Below are positions 23,891 to 29,713 of a stretch of 29,713 nucleotides of DNA, piece after piece; the stretch's first letter is position 1; each line of letters begins with the position of its first letter. A model generated the notes under the pieces. That model was not told the DNA's origin. It worked only from the letters and a program-made list of their open reading frames with translations, and searched no databases. The position numbers and the translations under genes are program-made. Source of the stretch: Spirochaetales bacterium. Its GTDB lineage: Bacteria; Spirochaetota; Spirochaetia; DSM-27196; SLAA01. Location of the stretch: NCBI GenBank assembly GCA_007126415.1, contig SLBH01000255.1:1-29713 (forward strand), in the 5' to 3' direction.

Positions 23891-23901
23891 TATAATACTC
23901 G
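23886..23901 (+). promoter_or_regulatory. Possible internal -10 within a small palindrome before dnaK
   Basis: TATAAT at 23891-23896 is a consensus -10 lying inside the symmetric AGTATAATACT (23889-23899). No good -35 is seen upstream. GAGGGAG just downstream (23901-23907) is the dnaK ribosome binding site. Confidence 0.25.
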
Positions 23902-23914
23902 AGGGAGCAGCAAT

Positions 23915-25873
23915 ATGGGCAGAATCATCGGAATCGATTTAGGAACAACCAATTCGTGTGTTGCGGTTATGGAGGGCGGCGAGCCCATTGTGATACAGAA
24001 CGCAGAGGGGCAGCGAACTACCCCCTCGATGGTGGCGTTCACCAGCAAGGATGAGCGGTTGGTCGGGCAGCCCGCCAAGAACCAGATGGTTACCAATCCT
24101 GAGCACACCATCGGTTCTATCAAACGCTTCATGGGCCGCCGGTACGACGAGGTCAGCGAGGAGATCTCGATGGTACCGTTTCACATCACCAAAGACAACA
24201 ACGGGGGGCTGCGCGTCAAGGTTGCCGAGAAAGACTACTCGGCTCCTGAGATCTCGGCCGCGATCTTGCAGAAGATGAAGCAAACCGCGGAGGATTACCT
24301 CGGCGAAACCGTTACCGAAGCCGTGATCACGGTGCCGGCGTACTTCAACGACTCGCAACGTCAAGCAACCAAGGACGCCGGTCGAATCTCCGGGTTAGAG
24401 GTGAAGCGCATTGTCAACGAGCCGACGGCCGCCTCGCTCGCGTACGGCTTCGGGAAAGACAACAAGGAAGAGAAGATCGCGGTGTACGACCTCGGCGGCG
24501 GCACCTTCGATATCTCGATTCTTGAACTCGGCGACGGCGTGTTCGAGGTGAAATCCACCAACGGCGACACGCATCTCGGCGGCGACAACTTCGACCAAAA
24601 GGTGATTGACTGGCTCGTGTCGAGCTTCAAGAGCGATTACGGAATAGACCTCAGCCAAGACCGCACCGCGTTGCAACGCTTGAAGGAAGCGGCCGAGAAG
24701 GCGAAAAAGGAGCTCTCGAGCACCCAGTCAACCGATATCAATTTGCCGTTTATCACTGCCGATGCCTCGGGACCCAAGCACCTGCAGTACTCGCTGTCTC
24801 GTGCGAAGTTCGAGCAGATGGTTTCCGAACTCGTCGAGAAAACGCGTCAGCCGTGCCAACAGGCGCTCAAGGACGCCGGGCTCTCGGCATCGGATATCGA
24901 CGAAGTGATTCTCGTCGGCGGCTCCACTCGCATGCCGGCGGTTCAGCGCATTGTGAAAGAGATCTTTCAGCGCGACCCTCACAAAGGGGTGAATCCCGAT
25001 GAGGTGGTGGCAGTCGGCGCCGCTATCCAAGGTGGAATTCTCGGCGGCGACGTCAAGGATGTCCTGCTGCTCGACGTAACCCCGCTCTCGCTCGGAATCG
25101 AGACGCTCGGCGGCGTATTCACGAAGCTTATCGAGCGCAACACCACGATTCCTACGCGCAAGACACAGATCTTCTCGACCGCAGCCGACAATCAAACCGC
25201 GGTCTCTATCCATGTGTTACAGGGCGAGCGCGAGATGGCGAACCAGAACCGCACGCTCGGTAGATTTGACCTCGTCGGCATTCCGCCGGCACCGCGCGGC
25301 GTGCCGCAGATCGAGGTGGCGTTCGATATCGATGCCAACGGCATTCTGCACGTCTCGGCCAAAGACCTTGGAACCGGCAAAGAGCAGAAGATCCGCATCG
25401 AGTCGTCTTCCGGCTTGTCCGAAAGCGAGATCGAGAAAATGGTGAAGGACGCCGAGCAGAACGCCGAGGAAGACCGCAAGCACCGCGAAGCGGCCGAGGC
25501 GCGCAACGAGGCCGACAACCTCATCTACAGCACCGAGAAGTCGCTTACTGATTACGGCGACAAAATCGGCGAGGACGACAAGGCCGCGATCAACTCAGCG
25601 ATCGAGGAGCTCAAGAAAACGCTCGAGGGCAACGACCCCGACGAGATTAAGCAGAAGAGCGAAGCGCTGAAGCAGGCCTCGTACAAGCTTGCCGAGGAAG
25701 TCTATAAGCAAACCGGCGGAGAGTCGCAGGGCGGCCCCGAAGGCGGCGCCGCAGGTGCGGGCCCCGGGGCTGATGATGCAGGCGGCGCAGCGGGTGCCGA
25801 CGGTGGCGCCGGAGGCGAGAACGTTGAGGATGTCGATTACGAAGTGGTCGACGACGAAGAGAACAAGGAGTAG
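23915..25873 (+). CDS. dnaK: Molecular chaperone DnaK (Hsp70)
   Basis: The 652-residue Hsp70 carries all signatures: IGIDLGTTNSCVAVMEGGEP (5-24), VYDLGGGTFDISILE (190-204), VILVGGSTRMPAVQRI (331-346) and the interdomain linker VLLLDVTPLSLG (383-394). A beta-sandwich substrate-binding domain and helical lid follow. The tail is rich in Gly and Ala and ends EDVDYEVVDDEENKE, close to the standard bacterial C-terminus. Length is slightly above the usual 610-640 because of the Gly-rich tail. The strong GAGGGAG site fits high expression. A hairpin overlaps its stop codon, and dnaJ begins 62 bp later. Confidence 0.98.
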   Translation: MGRIIGIDLGTTNSCVAVMEGGEPIVIQNAEGQRTTPSMVAFTSKDERLVGQPAKNQMVTNPEHTIGSIKRFMGRRYDEVSEEISMVPFHITKDNNGGLRVKVAEKDYSAPEISAAILQKMKQTAEDYLGETVTEAVITVPAYFNDSQRQATKDAGRISGLEVKRIVNEPTAASLAYGFGKDNKEEKIAVYDLGGGTFDISILELGDGVFEVKSTNGDTHLGGDNFDQKVIDWLVSSFKSDYGIDLSQDRTALQRLKEAAEKAKKELSSTQSTDINLPFITADASGPKHLQYSLSRAKFEQMVSELVEKTRQPCQQALKDAGLSASDIDEVILVGGSTRMPAVQRIVKEIFQRDPHKGVNPDEVVAVGAAIQGGILGGDVKDVLLLDVTPLSLGIETLGGVFTKLIERNTTIPTRKTQIFSTAADNQTAVSIHVLQGEREMANQNRTLGRFDLVGIPPAPRGVPQIEVAFDIDANGILHVSAKDLGTGKEQKIRIESSSGLSESEIEKMVKDAEQNAEEDRKHREAAEARNEADNLIYSTEKSLTDYGDKIGEDDKAAINSAIEELKKTLEGNDPDEIKQKSEALKQASYKLAEEVYKQTGGESQGGPEGGAAGAGPGADDAGGAAGADGGAGGENVEDVDYEVVDDEENKE

Positions 25874-25897
25874 TCCGGGCCGAACGGCTTGTGACTA
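25871..25897 (+). promoter_or_regulatory. Imperfect hairpin on the dnaK stop codon
   Basis: TAGTC (25871-25875) pairs with GACTA (25893-25897). Inside it, GGGCC pairs with GGCTT (two G-U pairs) around a GAAC tetraloop, with a 1x2 internal loop between the stems. No U-tract follows, so it is not a classical terminator; it may be an mRNA-processing or stability element between dnaK and dnaJ. Confidence 0.45.
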
Positions 25898-25935
25898 GCA
25901 CACACTGAGACTGAACAACGGGCAAAGGTCACGGA

Positions 25936-27096
25936 TTGGCAAAACGGGATTACTACGAAGTGTTGGGGGTGCCGAAAGGCGCCTCCAAGGACGAAATAAA
26001 GAAAGCCTACCGAAAGATCGCGGTAGAAAACCACCCGGATCGTAATCCGGGTGATACCAAGGCCGAGGAGCGCTTCAAGGAGGCCTCGGAGGCCTACGAA
26101 GTGCTCGCCGACGATCAAAAGCGGCAAGCGTACGATCAGTTCGGCTTCGCCGGCGTAGAAGGTATGGGCGGCGGCCAAGGCGGCGGACCCGGCGACTTCT
26201 CCACCGTGTTCCGCGATTTCGAGGATATATTCGGCGATTTCTCGGGAATCTTCGACTCGTTCTTCGGCGCCGGCGGAGGCCGCGGGCGTCGCGAAGGCGG
26301 CCGCGCCTCGGCTCAGCGCGGCGCCGATCTGCGCTACGATCTCGAGATACCGTTCAAGGACGCGGTGTTCGGCACGAAGGTCGATATCTCGTATCAGCGC
26401 AACACCCCCTGCGACACCTGTAACGGCACCGGCGCGCAAGACGGCTCCGGGCGGAAGACCTGCGAGACATGCGGCGGTGCCGGTCAGGTGCGGCGCAGCT
26501 CCGGGTTCTTCTCGATCGCCTCCGCCTGTCCAACCTGTAGCGGTGAGGGTCAGGTGATCGAAAACCCCTGCAAGAAGTGTCGGGGAACCGGCTTACTCAA
26601 GAAGCAACAGAAGATCAAGGTGACGATTCCCCCCGGCATGGACCACGGCAAGCGCATCAGTCTCAGCGGACAGGGTGACGCCGGGCCCAACGGCGGCCCT
26701 GCGGGAAATCTTTACGTTTTTGTGCACGTCAAGCCCCATGAGTATTTCGAGCGCGACGGTAACAATGTGTACTGTGTGATTCCGATCAGCGTCAGCCAGG
26801 CCGCGCTCGGCGCCGAGATCATGGTTCCCACGCTCGACGAGAAGCGCGTTCGGGTGAAGGTGCCGGCCGGCACGCAGAACGGCAAGGTATTACGCCTTCG
26901 AAACGAAGGAGTTCCGCAGCTGCAGAACCCCTCCAAGCGTGGCGACATGTATATTCGTATTCATGTGCGCGTCCCTGATCGCCTCTCGAGCAAGGCGAAG
27001 AGCATTCTTCAGGAGCTCGCCGAGATCGAAGGCGACAACACCAACCCGAAGCCGATGGAGCTTTCGGAGATTAAGCGCTCCTCCGGACAGTTCTAG
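25936..27096 (+). CDS. dnaJ: Chaperone DnaJ (Hsp40), TTG start
   Basis: The 386-residue type I DnaJ stimulates the DnaK ATPase and delivers substrates. The J-domain (3-70) has HPD at 33-35, and a Gly/Phe-rich region covers about 71-125. The four zinc motifs are CDTCNGTG, CETCGGAG, CPTCSGEG and CKKCRGTG, with Cys at 159, 162, 176, 179, 198, 201, 212 and 215. Two C-terminal beta-domains follow. The N-terminus aligns as (M)AKRDYYEVLGV, which makes the TTG at 25936 the start; AAAGG a few bases upstream supports it. All key residues are present, so the protein should be fully functional. A weaker start codon than that of dnaK suggests lower expression. Confidence 0.97.
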   Translation: MAKRDYYEVLGVPKGASKDEIKKAYRKIAVENHPDRNPGDTKAEERFKEASEAYEVLADDQKRQAYDQFGFAGVEGMGGGQGGGPGDFSTVFRDFEDIFGDFSGIFDSFFGAGGGRGRREGGRASAQRGADLRYDLEIPFKDAVFGTKVDISYQRNTPCDTCNGTGAQDGSGRKTCETCGGAGQVRRSSGFFSIASACPTCSGEGQVIENPCKKCRGTGLLKKQQKIKVTIPPGMDHGKRISLSGQGDAGPNGGPAGNLYVFVHVKPHEYFERDGNNVYCVIPISVSQAALGAEIMVPTLDEKRVRVKVPAGTQNGKVLRLRNEGVPQLQNPSKRGDMYIRIHVRVPDRLSSKAKSILQELAEIEGDNTNPKPMELSEIKRSSGQF

Positions 27097-27120
27097 GCCA
27101 CCGAAGGCCGCCGATCTGTT

Positions 27121-29121
27121 TTAACGCACTCGGTTTTTCATCATCTGGAAGAAATCGGCCGCCTCGGCGGCCGGGACAACATCCTCGGCCTCTACCACCG
27201 TCATGAGTTCCTCCGGGATCTCGTCGAGAAAAGGCGAGGGCACCGACTCAACAACCTCACGCATTATCTTGCGCTTCCGGCAGCTCGAGATGATGAGTCT
27301 GCGCTTGGCGCGGGTGATCGCGACGTAGAACAGGCGGCGTTCCTCCTCGAGGTTCTTTGCGTCCTCGGCTATCGCGCGCTGATGCGGGATAACGCCGTCC
27401 TCGGCGCCTGCGAGAAACACCACATCGTGCTCGAGCCCTTTGGCGGCGTGAATCGTCATGAGGTTCAGTTTGCCGTCGCCTTCGGCTTCATCCTGGTCGT
27501 CGCGCGAGTTTAAGGTGATTCTGCTGATATAGTCATAGAGTCCCACATCCAGGTTGTCGGGGTCGGATTGATAATCGCGTACCATCTGTACGAAAAGGTC
27601 GATGTTGCGATTCTTCCATTTCGCTATCTTGTCGTTGTGCTGATACTCCATCACGAGGTACGACCAGTAATCAATCTCGCCGATCAAAGCCTCGAGATGC
27701 TGCGCGAGCTTCTTTCCGCCCGAGAGAAACAACCCGCGATAGCGCTCGACGAGTTCGATAAATGTGCCGAGATCATCGACCGCACGCGTGCCGATCGGCG
27801 TGTCGGCTGCTTGCACCAGTTCGTGTATCGCGGAGTACAGCGTAACACCCGAGCGCTCGGCGCGCGCGGTGATCTGCTCGAGGGTGCGCTTGCCGATGCC
27901 GCGGCGCGGCACGTTGATGATGCGCAGCAGGGCGATCTCGTCGTTGAGGTTTGCGCACAGGCGCAGGTACGCGATGATGTCTTTGATTTCTTGGCGCTGA
28001 AAGAAACTCTGCCCGCCCGAGACGCGATACGGGATGTTCTCGGTGAGGAAGGCTTCCTCGAGCGTCCGTGTCAGCGCGTTGGTACGGATTAGGACGCCGA
28101 TGTCGTGGTACTTCACGCCCTCGGTTGCTGCGAGCGACTTGATCCGACGCGCGATCATCTCCGCTTCTTGGTGTTCATCCTCCGGGAAGCAGAGCTCAAT
28201 CGGGAGGTGATCCTTTCGCCCGGTCCAGAGCGCCTTGCTTTTGCGATTACTGTTGTGCTCGATCACGCGGTTGGCGGCGTCGAGAATCGTCCCGGTGGAG
28301 CGGTAGTTACGCTCGAGCTTGATCTCGAGCAGTTCCGGATAGTCGCGCTCAAACTGCAGGATGTTCTCGTACTCGGCACCGCGCCAGGAGTAGATCGACT
28401 GATCATCGTCGCCGACTACGCAGACGTTGCGTGCATGCTCGGTCAAGAGACGCAACAGCTTATACTGAGCTTGCGAGGTATCTTGAAACTCGTCTACCAG
28501 CACGTAGCGATAGCGTGCCTCGAGCTCGGCGCGGACGTCCGGGAACTCGGAAAGCAGACGCGTCGGTAGCACGATGAGATCGTCGAAATCCACCGCGTTG
28601 TAGAGTTTGAGATGCTGTTGATACTCTGAGTACAGTTTTCGGAACTCGCTCGTTTCGGCGTTCCAAGCCGATTGGCCGGTCTTGATACGCGAGAACAGCG
28701 TAAGAATGCTTCGAAGATCGCGCACCTCTTCCATCTGGAGTTCTCGCAGGGTTCCCTTCAACACCTGCGCCTGGTCGCTCTGGTCGTAGATACTGAAGTT
28801 CTCGCGGTAACCGAGGTTGTGGATGTAGCGCTTCAGCACCTGCACGCCGAAGGCATGGAAGGTTGAGACCGTCAGCATGCGCGTGGAGTCGCCGACGAGG
28901 CCGGCAACGCGCGTCTGCATCTCGCGCGCCGCTTTGTTGGTGAAGGTAAGCGCGAGAACGGCCGATTGTGGGATGCCCCGCCGGAGCATCTCGGCGATTC
29001 TGTGGGTGATCACGCGCGTCTTACCGGAACCCGCCCCTGCTATGATCAGAAGCGGTCCTTCGATGGTATCGATTGCTTTCTTCTGTTCGGGGTTCAGTGT
29101 TGAGTCGTCACTATGCTGCAT
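27121..29121 (-). CDS. UvrD/Rep-family (Rep-like) ATP-dependent DNA helicase
   Basis: The 666-residue superfamily 1A helicase has Walker A GAGSGKT (29-35), motif Ia LTFTNKAAREM (58-68), Walker B VDEFQD (209-214), motif III GDDDQSIYSWRGA (237-249), motif IV NYRS, and C-terminal motifs TIHAAKGLEHDVVFLAG and FYVAITRAKRRL. Length and several stretches (YNAVDFDDLIVLPTRLL, PYRVSGGQSFFQRQEIKDIIAYLR) resemble E. coli Rep more than UvrD or PcrA. It lacks the longer C-terminal extension of PcrA/UvrD. The likely role is 3'-5' unwinding in replication restart or repair; which paralogue this is cannot be fixed without the rest of the genome. It is convergent with dnaJ (24 bp gap). Confidence 0.93.
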   Translation of the reverse strand: MQHSDDSTLNPEQKKAIDTIEGPLLIIAGAGSGKTRVITHRIAEMLRRGIPQSAVLALTFTNKAAREMQTRVAGLVGDSTRMLTVSTFHAFGVQVLKRYIHNLGYRENFSIYDQSDQAQVLKGTLRELQMEEVRDLRSILTLFSRIKTGQSAWNAETSEFRKLYSEYQQHLKLYNAVDFDDLIVLPTRLLSEFPDVRAELEARYRYVLVDEFQDTSQAQYKLLRLLTEHARNVCVVGDDDQSIYSWRGAEYENILQFERDYPELLEIKLERNYRSTGTILDAANRVIEHNSNRKSKALWTGRKDHLPIELCFPEDEHQEAEMIARRIKSLAATEGVKYHDIGVLIRTNALTRTLEEAFLTENIPYRVSGGQSFFQRQEIKDIIAYLRLCANLNDEIALLRIINVPRRGIGKRTLEQITARAERSGVTLYSAIHELVQAADTPIGTRAVDDLGTFIELVERYRGLFLSGGKKLAQHLEALIGEIDYWSYLVMEYQHNDKIAKWKNRNIDLFVQMVRDYQSDPDNLDVGLYDYISRITLNSRDDQDEAEGDGKLNLMTIHAAKGLEHDVVFLAGAEDGVIPHQRAIAEDAKNLEEERRLFYVAITRAKRRLIISSCRKRKIMREVVESVPSPFLDEIPEELMTVVEAEDVVPAAEAADFFQMMKNRVR

Positions 29122-29132
29122 ACGGAATCCCG

Positions 29133-29161
29133 TTTATAGCACACAAGCGCCGGCGACGCAA
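29133..29161 (-). promoter_or_regulatory. Candidate sigma70 promoter for the Rep-like helicase
   Basis: On the minus strand TTGCGT (29161-29156) and TATAAA (29138-29133) are 17 bp apart. The -10 ends 11 nt before the ATG (29121), so the leader would be about 4-6 nt and there is no Shine-Dalgarno. Confidence 0.4.
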
Positions 29162-29176
29162 TTGCACCGCGCCGGC
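29149..29176 (-). terminator. Possible terminator hairpin after the RsmB-like gene
   Basis: GCCGGCG and CGCCGGC (29149-29155 and 29170-29176) form a 7-bp GC stem with a 14-nt loop in the gap between the two minus-strand genes. No good U-tract follows on the minus strand, and the loop overlaps the -35 of the next promoter. Confidence as an intrinsic terminator is low. Confidence 0.3.
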
Positions 29177-29186
29177 TTGCACCGCG

Positions 29187-29713
29187 TCAAGACTGCTTCA
29201 CGAGCTTCGCGATGTACAGCGGCCCGTGACCGCCGTCGCGGTCCGGGAGAACGTGGCGTCCGAACTCGGTGGTCACACCTAACTCGAGCGCAGGCACCTC
29301 GATCGCTATACGCTTGCCGTGGCGTTTGACGGCCTTCGCCACCACCTCGTCATTCTCCTCGCTAAGTAGCGCGCAGGTGAGGTACAGCACCGTTCCGCCT
29401 GGGCGCGCCGCGGCTATCGCGGCCGAGAGGATCGCGTAGCTGTCGATCGATAGGCGCTTCGGTCGCGCCGGGCTCCAGCGCTCGAGTTCCCCCGGGCTTG
29501 CGAGCATGTGCCGTTCGGCCGAGCACGGCACATCGGCGATGACGTGGTCATAGGCGTCCTGCTCGTGCAGACCCCAGCGACGCGCGTCGTGGCCCGTTAC
29601 CTGTACGGACTCCGACCGGCCGGACGGGAGGTGTTCGCGGAGCGTTCGTTGCAGACGAGCACGGCGCGTGCGTGAGCGCTCGTTTGCGATCAGCTCGATT
29701 CCGGGCCGGGCAG
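29187..29713 (-). CDS. RsmB/NSUN-type RNA (cytosine-5-)-methyltransferase, C-terminal part (cut by window edge)
   Basis: The minus-strand frame is open from the right edge of the window to a TGA at 29187, giving about 175 residues of the C-terminal catalytic domain. Visible motifs are ELIANERSRTRRARLQRTLRE after the SAM-binding region, QVTGHDARRWG, ADVPCSAERHM (motif IV with the Pro-Cys residue), RWSPARPKRLSIDSYAIL, and LYLTCALLSEENDEVV (motif VI with Thr-Cys, the catalytic Cys). It ends with GRHVLPDRDGGHGPLYIAKL. The SERH-type motif IV and PDRDGxGPxYxA ending resemble the NSUN4-like branch more than classic RsmB, so an rRNA target is likely but unproven. The N-terminus lies outside the window. 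It precedes the Rep-like gene by 65 bp. Confidence 0.88.
   Translation of the reverse strand, partial: ARPGIELIANERSRTRRARLQRTLREHLPSGRSESVQVTGHDARRWGLHEQDAYDHVIADVPCSAERHMLASPGELERWSPARPKRLSIDSYAILSAAIAAARPGGTVLYLTCALLSEENDEVVAKAVKRHGKRIAIEVPALELGVTTEFGRHVLPDRDGGHGPLYIAKLVKQS

Noticed and set aside
27096..27120. GGCC-N6-GGCC followed by TTTT as a dnaJ terminator
   Set aside because: The stem is only 4 bp and the T-run is several bases away; too weak to call.
27156..27173. CGGCCGC-CTCG-GCGGCCG hairpin near the dnaJ/helicase junction as a terminator
   Set aside because: It lies inside the helicase coding end and has no T-tract on either strand, so it is probably codon-driven (Ala-Ala-Glu-Ala-Ala).
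1..29713. CRISPR arrays, transposases, tRNA, rRNA, tmRNA or phage genes
   Set aside because: No spaced direct repeats, transposase motifs, cloverleaf sequences or phage structural genes were seen, and the gaps are too short for most RNA genes.

Overview
The window is about 29.7 kb of dense, GC-rich bacterial chromosome with short gaps, no gap over 300 bp, no rRNA or tRNA gene, no insertion sequence and no CRISPR array. Gene content points to a free-living member of the Spirochaetes (Spirochaetaceae-like). The best single marker is a 1085-residue membrane-anchored coiled-coil protein with a small C-terminal helix-turn-helix-like end, the architecture I know as the SpiroCoCo family. A diderm envelope is implied by an ExbB-ExbD-TonB set next to a putative outer-membrane barrel. 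The assignment comes from gene families only; no rRNA gene is present to confirm it.

Layout. 1-218: 5' part of an unidentified minus-strand gene. 295-1344: tandem VOC (glyoxalase-fold) protein. 1369-1680 (-): small DUF2007-like protein. 1864-5075: rny (RNase Y), ymdB-type phosphodiesterase and tlyA-type rRNA methyltransferase, closely packed. 5072-5908 (-): membrane-anchored GerMN-domain protein with an acidic Pro-Glu linker. 5982-10797: ptsI (PTS enzyme I), der (ribosome-assembly GTPase), and a MerR-type regulator fused to what looks like a degenerate UDP-sugar pyrophosphorylase domain. 10884-12230: exported NlpC/P60-like Cys-His protein. 12289-19006: large periplasmic TPR protein, putative beta-barrel, ExbB, ExbD, TonB, followed by a HAD phosphatase (to 19682). 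19752-23009: SpiroCoCo protein. 23084-27096: grpE-dnaK-dnaJ chaperone operon without hrcA. 27121-29121 (-): Rep-like helicase. 29187-29713 (-): 3' part of an RsmB/NSUN-type RNA m5C methyltransferase.

How the genes work together. rny/ymdB and tlyA/der/RsmB-like form RNA-turnover and ribosome-maturation themes. The TPR-barrel-ExbB-ExbD-TonB block reads as one energy-transducing envelope unit. grpE-dnaK-dnaJ is the complete Hsp70 cycle.

Main points for a second look. (1) The MerR::UDPGP-like fusion, a candidate UDP-sugar-sensing regulator located directly upstream of an envelope-type Cys-His protein. (2) Several genes without Shine-Dalgarno sequences (clearest: ptsI) have sigma70-like promoters placed so that transcription would start almost on the start codon, suggesting leaderless mRNAs. 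(3) A textbook four-tract G-quadruplex motif in the unusually long inter-GTPase linker of der. (4) A hairpin on the dnaK stop codon plus a TTG start for dnaJ, which could set DnaK:DnaJ stoichiometry. All promoter calls are by eye and are hypotheses.
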